64,000 bases of DNA from Tenrec ecaudatus (GCF_050624435.1 NC_134545.1:84393563-84457562), one strand, 5' to 3'. Shown: positions 22,969 to 34,477, numbered from the stretch's first letter. Numbers and translations: made by a program. The notes: generated from the sequence alone by a model not told the origin.

Positions 22969-23919
22969 CAACATGTGGCCGCACAAAAGAGAAGCACCGG
23001 AAACTACGGATTTGCAAAACCACAGAACACAGGACACCGACAAGCACCAAGAAAAGCCCGGGTTTCATGTAAACTCCTTCTCCTCTTACCTGACGCTCCA
23101 GGGAGTCTCGGCTGGTTTCTGATAAGCAGATTGAAATGGTAAGACAATAATATCCAAGGAGGTTCTGGCCCTAAGCCCAGGAACCCTTAAAGCAACAAGC
23201 ATTGTCTAAGAGAAGAGAAACAGACAATTTAGTCTCCTCTCAATTCTCTCCTGTAACGCTATGGTTCAACACAAAAGTGCTGAGACAGAGAAGTTATAGA
23301 ATTCTTTCTGAATCAATATGTTTTTGAAAAGAGATGATCTGCTGTTCCCAATGTCACTCCCTGCCATTTGGGGCATTTTGGAAGACTCGCGAGAACAGTC
23401 CTCAGCAGCCAGGCTAAGTCATGTGGGCCAGTGAATCCTTTCTATTTATGGAAGCTTGGATCCGTTGGAACCTCCTGCAGGCCCACAGCACAAAGGGGAA
23501 ACTCACTCACTACAGAGAGGCCAGGTCCCTGAAGCGGCGCAGTTATGTCAGAAGCCATACAAAAATTCCAGTGTAAGCCATTCTCCACAGCAACCCACCA
23601 GCTTCTTCAATGAAACGATGGTAAATAATTAAAGAGGAAGGAAGGGGTACGTCGGGATTAAAAGTCACTTAAGAAACACAAACTGTGACCGTGGCTGAGT
23701 CACTTCAGGAATGTAATCAATGTACTTGTAGACTTTGTTGAGCTGCTGTGTGTTCTACTGGGGAGATTCTCAAGAAAACAACCAATAAAATAAATTACCC
23801 GTATGTTTTTAAAATCACATTCATGAAATGCAACAGGTAGCCCTTTCTCAGATCCTGATTCGAGGAAATCCAAGATGAAGCAAAATAGACTAACCTTTGG
23901 GAAAGTTTGGACGTTGGAA
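22969..23919. other. Unassigned, presumably unique intronic sequence
   Basis: No repeat or exon was recognised. Confidence 0.35.
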
Positions 23920-24118
23920 GGCGGCCTGTAGTGCAGGGGCTAGCGGTCAGGTCTAACCACAGGCCCGCCAGAAGAGCCCACCGGCCACTCCTTGGGAGAA
24001 AAAGGCGGCTGGCTGTCTGCTCCGGTAAAGATTTGGGTCTTGAAGACCCACAGGGGCAGTGCTACTCTGCCCTGTTGGGTAGCGGACAGCTGGATGAGCA
24101 CAAATTTGGTTTTTCATT
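23920..24118 (+). repeat. AfroSINE, degraded
   Basis: 'cggcctgtagtgcaggggct' to 'gatgagcacaaatttggttt'. The frame running through it is accidental. Confidence 0.65.
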
Positions 24119-24439
24119 ACAGAGCATTCGTTGGGTTCTTTTTGCTCCCCAAGAAGCAGGGTCCCAGTCAGGCATCTGGAAGACCAGCACTGGCAGGATC
24201 CTGGATGGGATCAAGGAATGGCTGTTGAGGGACCGGTTGACCCCACTGCACTGCGTAGCAGAATTGTTCCCTAAGGCTTTCCAAGGTTGACCTCCAGCCC
24301 TGTCTTCTAGGGCCCCGGAGAGGGTGGGAGCTGCCAACCTTCCACTGGTGGTCAAGGGCTGGGGTATGGGCACTCGCCAGTGATTTTCATTGAAGAATTA
24401 CTGCTAGTCTTAAAAGCAAACAAACAAACAAAAAACCCC

Positions 24440-24634
24440 AAACCAACCGGCATCAAGTCGATTCCAACACATAGCAACTTTCTGAGGTTGGACTGCCCTG
24501 TGGGCTTCTGTGACTGTAACTTTCTATTCACAAGAAAGTCTCACCTTTTCTTCTGAGGATCGCCTGGTGGTTTTGAACTGCTCACCTTGCAGTTTGTAGC
24601 CCAATGTGTACACGCTTCGCCAGCAGTGTATCAG
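24440..24634 (-). repeat. AfroSINE
   Basis: 'ggcatcaagtcgattccaac' to 'acacgcttcgccagcagtgt'. A (CAAA)n stretch lies just before it. Confidence 0.85.
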
Positions 24635-25059
24635 TAGTCTTAGGTGACAACAGCATTGTCATCTTAGACAAACAAGAGGAAATCCTATAAAAATAATTTT
24701 AAACAGTCACGAGAATCTGACCTACTAAGAGAGAGCAGCTCTACAGATCTTAAAATGGGTGTTGGATACATGGATGTCTGTTGTATTGTTCTTTATTCAT
24801 TTACATACATTTTAAAAACTTCCTTATTTTTTTTTAAGTTGAAACACCAAAAATATTCAGCCTGGATGAACTGTTTCTAAACTTTTCCCTTCTGGGGTAC
24901 CACTCCTGTTTTGGTATTAGGGCTGGTAGTGCAGGATCTCTGAGCAACTCCGGCTCTAGCAAATCCTCCAATTCCCTTCCACAGTGCAACAGCCTGGCAC
25001 GCGGACAGCAAGACACAGCTCAGTAAATGTGTGATGGTATTCATCACTCCTTGTCTTTG

Positions 25060-25166
25060 GTCGTTCGCTTGCCTGAGGCTGAAAACAGGACAGTGGTCAT
25101 GAACAGGCACAGACTTTGGAGATGAGCACACACATGTTTGGAGTCTAATTCTGTATAATCCTAAGG
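25060..25166 (+). repeat. MIR, left half (interrupted by SPIN)
   Basis: 'gcacagactttggagatgag' then 'tctaattctgtataatccta'. It continues at 25622 after the transposon. Confidence 0.55.
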
Positions 25167-25613
25167 CAGTGGTTCTCAACCTGTAATCCAGTTCCTCAGG
25201 TTGTGGTGACCCCCAACCATAAAAGTATGTTCATGGCTACTTCATCGCTGTAATTTTGCTACTGTTATGAATCATAATGTAAATATCCCATAGGAAGGAC
25301 ATATTTTCATTGTTACAAATAGAACATCATTGAAACATAGTGATTAATCACAGATTATGAAATATTTATTTCTAATGACAAATAAATGAAATTTTGTCTT
25401 GAAGCATGGTGTAGCATGGGTAACAATCTTCATGCTGGGCACTCCTATTGGGCGTATCTGCATTGGGCGGAGCCACCTGGAGACGGATAGAGGCGCGGTG
25501 TCTCGGTTCCTAAGACCATAGGAAATAGGTGCTTTCACATGATCTTAGGTGACCCCTGTGAAAGGTTCGTTCGACCCCCAAAGGGGTCACAACCCACGGG
25601 TTGAGAACCACTG
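25167..25613. mobile_element. SPIN-type non-autonomous hAT transposon, 447 bp
   Basis: Terminal inverted repeats are CAGTGGTTCTCAACC and its complement GGTTGAGAACCACTG. The element is flanked by an 8-bp target-site duplication, TCCTAAGG (25159-25166) and CCCTAAGG (25614-25621), with one mismatch. Internal segments match what I know of SPIN_NA elements: the 'gggtcacaaccc' sub-terminal part, 'gattaatcacag' and 'gaaattttgtcttgaag'. There is no transposase ORF. It is inserted into a MIR whose halves flank it. Confidence 0.9.
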
Positions 25614-25720
25614 CCCTAAGGAAGTTCCTTAACATCATTGTACCTTGCTTCTGCCCTAGGTAAAATGTACCTTCCTCAGGACATCATTTTGGAGGTGAAG
25701 TGAAACCGTGACTGGCTCCA
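25614..25720 (+). repeat. MIR, right half
   Basis: 'aagttccttaacatcattgt' and 'taggtaaaatgtaccttcct' complete the MIR core begun before 25167. Confidence 0.55.
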
Positions 25721-25737
25721 ATAGAAGCACTTCCCGG

Positions 25738-25805
25738 ATGGGCAGTGCTCCCTGTTCTACAGGGCCGCTCTGAGTGGGCGTCCACTCAATGGCAGTGAAT
25801 GAGTG
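25738..25805 (+). repeat. AfroSINE 3' fragment
   Basis: 'ggcagtgctccctgttctac' to 'cactcaatggcagtgaatga'. Confidence 0.65.
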
Positions 25806-26063
25806 TTATGTGACTGTTGTTACTTTATATTCCTTTCATTTAACTTGGAATCAGATGGAAAGCCAGTAAAATAGAAAGAAGAAATATTCAGTTATACGTA
25901 ATAATAAACCTTTTGTCATTATTGTTAGGGTGTGTGTGGGGGGGAGAAGAGACCCATTTCATTGGAGTATAAACCAGTATATAGCATATGCGGAGATGGA
26001 CGGAACTTAAGGGCTAGGCAGCAGAGCGTAAGTTTGGTTGTGGGAAGTGATGGGCAACAATAA

Positions 26064-26243
26064 CACGACCCTCATTCTCATCAAGTCAACACCAGCTCAT
26101 GGCAACCCGCTACGACAGAGTAGAACCACGCCTTGGGGGGCTTTCAGTCTTTATGGGCAGGGATAGCTTCATCTTTTCCCCCAAGGGGTAGCTGGTAGGC
26201 TCAAACAACAGACCTTGTGTTTAGCAACTCAATGTGTAACCCA
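26064..26243 (-). repeat. AfroSINE
   Basis: 'ctcatcaagtcaacaccagc' to 'gtttagcaactcaatgtgta'. Confidence 0.8.
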
Positions 26244-26344
26244 AGGAGATCATGCCATTCACATGATGTGAGGCCTTGCTTTATAACTAAGTGACCAGGT
26301 ATGATGAAGTATCCGTCAGCCTGTCATTGTCCTTCTCTAGTGGC

Positions 26345-26715
26345 TTACACATAGCTATGATGCTGGAAGCACCGGCAAGGTATTTCAAATATCAGCAAGG
26401 TCACCAGCAGGGCAGACAGATTCCGGAGGAGCTTCTAGACTAAGGCAAACTAGGAATAAAGGGCTGATGGATGATCTGTTTTTGAAAAGTAGTCAATGAA
26501 AACCCTATGGATCCGAACAGAAAATCATCCCATCTCGTCCTGAAAAGATGAATCCCTTAGGTGGGCAGACACTCCCAATCCACAGTGAACGTAAGAATGG
26601 GATCTAGCATACTCTTCATGCCCTGGAAGCTACTGCCAAACCTGGCAACGCTGCTTATGGTATTGGGAATCCTCATGAGTCAGAGCCAATGTGATGGCAA
26701 TTAACGACGACATCA
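26345..26715 (+). mobile_element. Short RTE-derived element: 5' head joined to 3' tail
   Basis: The head blocks 'gctggaagcaccggcaaggt', 'gagcttctagactaaggcaa' and 'cagtgaaaaccctatggatc'-like (here 'aatgaaaaccctatggatcc') are joined, after about 190 bases, to the tail 'cctcatgagtcagagccaat'. The whole RT ORF is missing. Confidence 0.5.
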
Positions 26716-27234
26716 TTATGGGACCTGACTATGCACCATAACAATCCTGAGCCATATCCAAACTATCCGTTGTTCAGAAAGGACAAAAGCGAAAAAGGCG
26801 GCTACGTTGCTGGGGAAGGGAGCAAAGAATAAACCAGAATGTGGGAGGACGCGGGGGCCTGGGGAGTGAAACACCAGTCGGCACATCCATTGCAACTTTT
26901 TCTGCTGCTGCTGCAGACTCCTCTGCCCTGAGATGACCACCTGATGAACACAATGCCGTGTGTTCTGGGCCCAGAGGCCACGGCCCCAAGGTCAGCACTG
27001 ATTATTCTTTCCCAGGCCCCGGGCCCTGCCACATGCCTGTTAGCAACCGGCTGTTCACCCTTGACTTGTGGAAAAACACAAGCTTTGCAGGAAGGGCTAG
27101 GTTTAGATGCAGAGAAACTCACTCAGTGGCTCAGACGTCAATTTCAATTATGCTTGCCACGGCAGGGAGGAAATGGGCATTCTACTAGCTTCTGGAATCC
27201 TGAAATTTAGAGGATGCTACAAGAACGTTCAAAT
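26716..27234. other. Unassigned sequence
   Basis: Overlapping minus frames (26716-27122) are proline/serine-rich and match nothing; non-coding is the better reading. Confidence 0.35.
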
Positions 27235-27430
27235 TGCTCGGTGGTGGTGCAACGGCTAACACATTCAACTGCTAACCGAAAGATTGGTGGTTCGAATTCA
27301 CCTAGGGCACCTGGGAGAAAGTCCTGCCAATGTCTTCCTGGGAAATTAGTCATTGAAAACACCGAGGAGCCCAGTTGTCCTCTGACGTGCCGAGGGTAGC
27401 CGCGAGTAGGAGTCCATCCGTGAGCACCTA
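27235..27430 (+). repeat. AfroSINE
   Basis: 'gctcggtggtggtgcaacgg' through 'gattggtggttcgaattcac' to 'taggagtccatccgtgagca'. Confidence 0.82.
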
Positions 27431-29289
27431 GTTTAAGAGACTTTCTCTGCGCATTCTCTCTTAGACGTCCTTTCCCTGTCGCCATCACAGTGCCGCCTCT
27501 TTAAGGATTTATTCACTTTATGGATTCCCTTATCCAGGGCACTCTATGTACTGTTTGAGGTGCTGGCATGTATCAGTGAAGAACCTCCACCTTGAGTGGT
27601 GAGAAAGGCCAAAAACAGCATGTTAGCAAGTGACAAATGCTACAGTAAAATGGAAAAAAAAAAGAATGGAGAAGAACAGGGGAGAGGCTATTGAGGAAGA
27701 GGGGGCAGATGGTTATTGAATCCACCATCTGACATTCTATAGTAAAGTGTTATGACCCATGGAATACATAGGGCCCCACCTATATTTTCTGCCTCTGGGG
27801 TTTAGTGGGAAGTTGTTATCCCACATTTATCCCAAGCTGTCATCTGGTGGGGTTCCTATAGAACTGTGTGACTGAGGATCTGGGCCTCATTCCAGCACAA
27901 GAGACTCCTTGGGATGTATGTGTCCCACTAATTATACCAAAATCTATACACATTCTCATTCAAACTAACTTCTGTTCCTAAAACCACTTGGTTTCACCCA
28001 AAAAATGTAATGTGGGAATGAATTCAGTCTTGAAGGGCTTAACCTTCAAGGATTATCACTCTCTCACCACACAAACAAATGGCATTCAGGGGAACCACAT
28101 GATGGTGCTGTTTATTTGAGTCAGAAGAAAGTAAATGTCCTCCTCCTTTCTCCATTTCCCCACCCCTGAAAGATAAAAGCAAGTGGAGCCCAAGAAGGAA
28201 GATGAAGGTGAGGGACCAAACGGAGGCTCAGTGGCACCAGCTGCACTGGTCCTTCCTTCCTCCCTAAGCTGCTCTTCAGGCTGGTGGGATCTGGGCAAGG
28301 GCTGGTCCAGATTCTGATAATGAGGCTGGGCCAGTTTGGGCACAGTGGTTCCTCAGGAGTGGCCTGTATGGAATTTCCAAGTCATCAGCCAGCTATGAAC
28401 CAACCCACACAGGGTCATCCTAAGGAACCCTGGTGGCCAAAAGGGCTACTAACTGGAAGGCTGGGGTTCCAAACCACCAAGAGCTCTATAGGAGTGTGGC
28501 CTGGCGACCTGCTCCCCAGAAGATGACTGCCTAGGAAACCTTCAGGGGCACTTCTACTCTGTCTTCGCTGGTTGCTATGAGGTGAAGCAACTCCCTAAGG
28601 TAACTGTGTAAACCTTTCCTATTGTTTATTTTCAGAGGACAAATCAAACAAGATCAATGACAGTTAGCTGCCTACCGCTGAGAAAGAATAATACAAATTA
28701 TGTACACCCCTCGCCTTCCCCCCACACAAGGGATGCCCATTCCTAACAGAAGATCAGAGAGGGGGGAAGTCACCACGGATTTCATAGTCGATATTGCCAG
28801 AGGCAGCATTAAGGAGGTGTTTTTCTATATTTTGCACATTTTCGACCATAATGAGGCATGATTATATTATGGGAGAAAAATTTTGCCTTTTGAAAAACCC
28901 ACCTTGGATTTGAGAAGAATTGAGAGAGCTTCGGGAATCTCTCACCAACAAGAGCGAACATTGCTGGCAAGCGCCCGTGGCTCCATCCGGCCCGTGTCCC
29001 AGTAGAAAGTGTGTCTCACATAGCTCACCTGGTGCTGACAACGGCAGTGATGAGGCTGGGATGGTGCTCTCTTACATTTGTCACACCAGCTATTTAAATT
29101 CTAAATCCTAACAGGACGAAAGAAGCTGAACTAAATATAAAACAAGTTTACATTGGAATCTTAGGATATATCAATTTACATATGCAGAGTTCAGAAGCAT
29201 TAATGACTCTTATTATTCATCTTCTGTTGCCCAAAATTGAACCTTAGCAGATGATTAGGATTTGGGTATGCAGCCTATGGGGCGCCATC
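27431..29289. other. Mostly unassigned sequence, apart from the AfroSINE at 28420-28590
   Basis: A minus frame at 28086-28343 has no recognisable domain. No other element was recognised. Confidence 0.35.
28420..28590 (+). repeat. AfroSINE
   Basis: 'aaggaaccctggtggccaaa' to 'cgctggttgctatgaggtga', tail degraded. Confidence 0.75.
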
Positions 29290-30830
29290 TGATTCCTTTG
29301 GGTTCAAATACTGGAAAAGTATTTGATAAGGTTGAACACCTATCCACAATGACAGCTCTCGATAAACTAGAAATAACAGAGCGCGCCTCAGCGAGGTAAC
29401 AACCGCACACCCAAAACAAACTGGATTCCTTCTCTTAAAACTGAGCACATCACGACAAAGATGCCGGAGTGTTACTGTCAGAGCTGTCCGAGACCCCAAT
29501 AAAATGATTAAAAAACCAAAGACAAAGCTATTCACTAGCAGAGCCGCAGTTTCGACAAAGCCGGGGAAGCCCCCAACATGCTACCAGGAAAGAAACTGAA
29601 ATAAGAGGTATCAGGATAAGGAGGAAGCAACAAAGTCATCACTATTGTCAAAAGGGTAGCTCCCTAGAAGTCTAGGTCATTAGACTCTGTGAACCAGAGG
29701 ACAGGGAAGTAATTCACAAGAATCAACACTAACGCTCGTAAAATATCACCCTTAACAAATTAGAAGAACAATCTCTCTTTTTCAACTGTGTGAGACAAAA
29801 CAGGCAACTAGAAAACAATAGTCATAAAAAGAGACATGAGTCGCAATAGTGAAAAAAATTATGATGTACACAGAAATTCCTGTAACCAAGGATACCTTTT
29901 TAAATCTGTATGAAGAAAACGTTAGTTTTTTTAAAAAAAATCATTTTATTGGGGGCTAATACAACTCATCACAGTCCATACATCCATCCATTGTGTCAAG
30001 CACATTTGTATTTTTTCAAAACATGTTCTTTCTACTTGAGCCCTTGGTATCAGCTTCTCATTTTTTCCACTCCCTCCCCCTAGAGTTCTAATAATTATTA
30101 TTATTGTTTTTTTTACTGCTCTGGGTAAAAGGGCATAACGTTGGTAACTAGGTCAGATGAGCCAGCGTGTGGGGGTGGGGTGGCAGGGGGGCATGTATAG
30201 ACATGCAGGCAGAAACGACACTGCCCTTGAGTTGATTCTGAGAGACAGACAGGAAGGAACCCTCTGCCGGGTCTCTGAGAGGGTCACTCTGTACAGGAGC
30301 AGGCAGCAGCTTCTTTCTCTCGCCGACATGCAGCAAGATGTGAAAACGCAAAATGGCGAAATGCTAACACGTGGTGAATCTACTTGTTCTTCACCAACTC
30401 TCCAGCTGGCTCAAAATGATGTCTGCATGGAAAGGAGCTGAGTGACTGCAGAGGCATGTTCCACGCTCTTAGATGGAGTGAGTTAAGATAAAAAAGATGT
30501 CACAGCTCTTGCTAAATAATCTCTAAATTCATTATTAGTCTAAAAAGTAAATATGTTTAAGGAATTTGATAAACTTATAGCAAAATCTTAAATTGATATG
30601 AAAGAAAAATGGTCCAGAATGAGCTGAGTAAGTTTGTTTTAAATGAAAAACAGAGTTTGGGGGTGGGGCAGTGGGACACGCCTTGCTGGGCCCCTCATTA
30701 CCACACACTATAAAGCCGCTACGACAAAAACAGGATAATAAAACGTGAAGCAAGCACGGATGGCTATAGATTCATGGAAAAGAACAGCTGGAGACACAGG
30801 CCACTTTATCCATGGGAATAATGTCCAGAG
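29290..30830 (+). mobile_element. Old L1 ORF2 fragment (first part), interrupted
   Basis: Degraded L1 ORF2 sequence in coding orientation: 'gtatttgataaggttgaaca', 'gctctcgataaactagaaat', 'gaaactgaaataagaggtat', 'ggaatttgataaacttatag' and 'actataaagccgctacgac'. A family A 3' end (29927-30090) and a stub ending 'ccccaataaaatgattaaaa' (about 29485-29515) interrupt it. All frames are broken. A partial AfroSINE-like stretch lies near 30205-30300. Confidence 0.6.
29927..30090 (-). mobile_element. Family A retroposon, 3' fragment inside old L1
   Basis: The plus strand reads 'tcattttattgggggctaat' then 'acttgagcccttggtatcag'. It is the reverse complement of the family A 3' end with A-tail (T-run at 29928-29940). 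Confidence 0.8.
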
Positions 30831-32530
30831 ACACAGTGTGGGACTTAACCCCGATCTGATCCCGACACACCGAGGCAAAACACTAAGGGGGGGAGGGGGG
30901 ACCAGAACAAGGGAATGGAGTGGTGAGGTCCCCAGGGATGCTGAAGTTGGACTTTGGGTCCAGGGCGTGGTGCCCCAACAGACTGGACTGGAAAACACAC
31001 CTAAAGGCCAACAAACAATCCTTGAACTAACTACAAGCTTTTCTTTCTTGTTGTGTTTTTTTTTTTTTATCATTGTCTTGTTTTGTTGTATATTGTTGTT
31101 TGGTTTTGCTCTGTCTTGTTTTTGTGCATGTTATTATCTCCCCAGGTCTATCTAAATAAGATAGGCTGGATGAACAATCTGGAGGAGAAAACAATGGTAC
31201 CGACAGTTCCGGGGGGACATGGGAGAGGAGGAGGTGGGAGGAAAGGTAGTGGTGTTAACAAACCCAGAGACAAGGGAAAAACAAGTGATCCAAATTGGTG
31301 GTGAGGAGGGTATGGGTGGCCTGGTAGGGCATGATCAAGGGTAATGTAACCAAGAGGAATTGCTGAAACCCTGGTGGGGATTGAGCAAGATAGTTGGACA
31401 GGAGGAAAGTTCAAAGAAAGAGAGGAAAGAGCTGAGAGGCAAAGGGCATTTATAGAGATCTAGATACAGACATGTACCTATGTAAATATATTTATATATG
31501 AGGATGGGGAAATAGATCTATGTGCATATATTTATAGGGTTAGCATTAAGGTAGAAGGACATTGAGCCTCAACTCAAGTACTCCCTCAATGCAAGAACAT
31601 TTTGTTCTAATAATCTGCCATTCTGTGATGCTCACCTTCCCGACATGATCACTGAAGACAAAATGGGTACATAAGCAAATGAGGTGAAGAAAGTTGATGG
31701 TGCCCGGCTATCAAAAGATACAGCATTTGGGGTCTTAAAGGCTTGAAGGTAAACAAGAGGCCATCTAGCTCAGAAGCCACAAAGCCCACATGGAAGAAAC
31801 ACACCAGCCAGTGTGATCACGAGGTGTCAAAGGTATCAGGTATCAGGCATCATCAGAACAAAAAATCTTACCATAGTGAATGAGGTGGGGGGAGTGCAGA
31901 GTGGAGACCCAAAGCCCATTTATAGGTCACTGGACATCCCTTTACAGAAGGGTCTCAGGGAGGAGACGAGCCATTCAGGGTGTGATGTAACAACGATGAA
32001 AAATACAACTTTCCTCTAGTTCCTAAGTGCTCCCCCCCCCAACCAGCCCCCACTATCACAATCCGAATTCTACCTTGCAAGTCTGGCTAGACCAGAGGAT
32101 GGACACTGGTACAGATAGGAACTGGAAGCACAGGGAATCCAGGGCGGATGATCCCTTCAGGACCAGTGGTGTGAGTGGCGATACTGGTAGGGTAGAGGGA
32201 TGGTGGGTTGGAAAGAGGGAAATGATTACAAGGATCTACATGTGACCTCCTCCCTGGGGGACGGACAACAGAAAAGTGGGCGATGGGAGACGTCAGACAG
32301 GGCAAGATATGACAAAATAATAATTTATAAATTATCAAGGGTTCATGAGGGAGGAGGAAGCAGGGAGGTGGGGGAGGAAGAGGACCTGATTCCAGGGGCT
32401 TAAGTGGAGAGCAAATGTTTTGAGAATGATGAGGGCAATGAATGTACAAATGTGCTTCGCACAATTGATGTATGTATGTATTGTGATAAGAGTTGTATCA
32501 GCCCCTAATAAAATGATTAATAAAAAAAAA
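30831..32530 (+). mobile_element. Family A retroposon, longest copy (about 1.7 kb)
   Basis: It runs from 'acacagtgtgggacttaacc' to 'cctaataaaatgattaataa' plus A-tail, and includes every block seen in the shorter copies. The blocks are: G-rich tracts near 30890 and 31205, 'ggtctatctaaataagatag', 'gaggccatctagctcagaag', 'ctggctagaccagaggatgg' and 'gatgagggcaatgaatgtac'. ORFs are short on both strands. It interrupts an older L1 ORF2. It resembles afrotherian L1 3'UTRs; that class is an inference. Confidence 0.8.
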
Positions 32531-32534
32531 AGAA

Positions 32535-32936
32535 AAGAAGCAAGGAACCCAAGAGGGATAAAGCCCTCAGGACCAATGATGCGAGCAGTGATGCCAGGAG
32601 AGTAAGGGAAGGTGGAGGAGAAAGGGGGGACTGATGACAATGATCTACATAGAACCCCCTTCCAGGGGGGTGGACAATAGAAAAGTAGGTGAAGGTAGGC
32701 ATGCGTCAGTGTAAGACACGAAAAAAGTAAATGTATCAATTATCAAGGGTTCATGAGGGAGGGAGGGTGTGGGAGGAGGGAAATGAGCTGATATCAAGGG
32801 CCAAGTAGAAAGAAAATGTTTTGAGAATGATGATGGCAACATATGTACAAATGTGCTGGACACAATAGATGTATGTATGGATTGTGATAAGAGCCTATGA
32901 GCCATCAATAAAATGGTTTTTTAAGTGAAAAAAAGG
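32535..32936 (+). mobile_element. Family A retroposon, second 3' fragment abutting the first
   Basis: It starts near 'gccctcaggaccaatgatgc', immediately after the A-tail of the preceding copy, and ends 'catcaataaaatggtttttt'. It repeats the last 400 bases of the family with many differences from its neighbour, so it is a separate copy and not a recent duplication. Confidence 0.78.
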
Positions 32937-33237
32937 AAATAATGTCTGAGAGATGAGGAACCACAATTGAATGGGGAGAAACATTAAATTTTTTTATATG
33001 TTATGGGGAATTGGAGATGACAAGGAACTAGCCCATTCATGGGAGATTCATTGGACTGGAGTGCTATCTAAAACCATATGCAAATGTGGGCTCTGAGTGG
33101 ATTCAAAATATAGACGTAAGTCAGGAATTGGGAAGAGCTTCTTAAACTCCAAACACATAAGCCATAAGTCAAAGAATGCTCGTTTGCATTTAGAACATTG
33201 CAACTAGAACTTTATCTTCATCAAAGGACCAAACCCA
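32937..33237 (+). mobile_element. Old L1 ORF2 fragment (second part)
   Basis: Continues the L1 ORF2 order after the family A insertions: 'ccacaattgaatggggagaa', 'aaaccatatgcaaatgtggg' and 'tagaactttatcttcatcaa'. Non-coding now. Confidence 0.55.
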
Positions 33238-33450
33238 AAACACACACTGCCATCAAGTGGATCCCAACTCAGAGTGGTCCAAAAAAACAGGTTAGAACTG
33301 CTCTTGTGGGTCTCCAAGACTGTAAATCCTGAAGGGAGCAGAAAGCTTCCCCTTTCTCCCACAGAGAGGCTGGAGGTTTCGAACTGCTGATCTTGCAGGC
33401 CTTATGGGTCGCAGCTCAACGCCTAACCCACTCAGGCCACCAGGCTCAGT
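33238..33450 (-). repeat. AfroSINE inserted in old L1
   Basis: 'cactgccatcaagtggatcc' to 'acccactcaggccaccaggc'; L1 continues at 33454. Confidence 0.85.
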
Positions 33451-33453
33451 AAG

Positions 33454-34140
33454 GCCAAAACTCATAGATGGCCAAAGAAGAGATCTGCAAAGTCTACACA
33501 GGGGTTAATATCCATCTTACAAGGTAACTTCAGCCAAGTCAAGAGCGAAAGAGTACAGTGCATAGCAGCTGTGACAGAAAACGGGCAAAGATATGAACAA
33601 GTAACTTACAGAAGCTCCTGTACGAGAGATGCCCCAAAGCATTAGAACAGCGGTTCTCAACCTGTGGGATCGAACAACCCTTTCACAGGGGTCACTTGGT
33701 TCATAAAAGGAGCAAAATGACAGTGATGAAGCAGCAATGAAAATAATTTTATGGTTACGGGGTCCCCACAACATGAGGAACTGTACGAAAGGCTGAGGAC
33801 CACTGCATTAGTACATTAGTACAAGAAAGACAGATGAAAAGCTGCCACGCTGTATCTGCGATTAGCAAAGGCGAAGCATGGGAGGAAGTTGAGTGTTGGC
33901 AGTGACGTGAAGCCATGGAGCCCTCCAGCAGAGTGGAATTGCGGGCTTACTGAGTGCAAATCGGTATATGCAAACCTACCATCCAGCACCTCCCTCCAAA
34001 GTATGCAGCCCCTAGAACCGTACCGAGTTCTACACAGGAACATGTAGAAAGATGTTCCCGGAAAAAAAAAATTAAAAACAAACAAACAAACAAACAAAAA
34101 AGATGTTCCCAGAAGCACTATTTTGGGGTCAGCGAGTAGG
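33454..34140 (+). mobile_element. Old L1 ORF2 3' fragment (third part), split by SPIN
   Basis: 'gggttaatatccatcttaca', 'acgggcaaagatatgaacaa' and 'agagtggaattgcgggctta' follow in the expected L1 ORF2 order. The SPIN element at 33648-33805 interrupts it. Confidence 0.5.
33648..33805. mobile_element. SPIN-type hAT MITE, 158 bp
   Basis: TIRs are CAGCGGTTCTCAACC and GCTGAGGACCACTG (degraded). The 8-bp duplication is CATTAGAA / CATTAGTA (33640-33647, 33806-33813). It shares the 'aatgaaaataattttatggtt' type core with the copy at 60404. It is inserted in old L1 ORF2 sequence. Confidence 0.88.
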
Positions 34141-34147
34141 ACGAAAT

Positions 34148-34342
34148 CTGATGGCATGATACTGATGTACTTAGCTGCTAGGTGAAGGGCTGGCAGGTTG
34201 AACCCACTAAGTAGCCCCACAGAAGAAAGGCCTGGCAATCCGCCTCAGTTAAGATTATGACCTCCGCAGCTGATCGGGCAGTTCTACTCTGTCACATGGG
34301 GCTGCTCTCCATCTAAATCAACTCCATGGCAACACAGCCACA
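34148..34342 (+). repeat. AfroSINE
   Basis: 'ggcatgatactgatgtactt' to 'atcaactccatggcaacaca'. Confidence 0.75.
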
Positions 34343-34477
34343 GTAGAGTGGGGGCAACCCTACTATCCATCAGTGAGAGGGCGGGTCAGTGAAACTGTGG
34401 TGGGTGCACACCGCCCAGATGACAGGAACCAGCTGTGATGTGATGTCGTCCTCCACTGGTTGCTTCGTAAGTCACTC

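Noticed and set aside
23920..24290. 127-codon plus frame
   Set aside because: Its first half is an AfroSINE translation; the rest matches no family.
29275..29535. 86-codon minus frame
   Set aside because: Antisense to degraded L1 ORF2 sequence and a family A stub.
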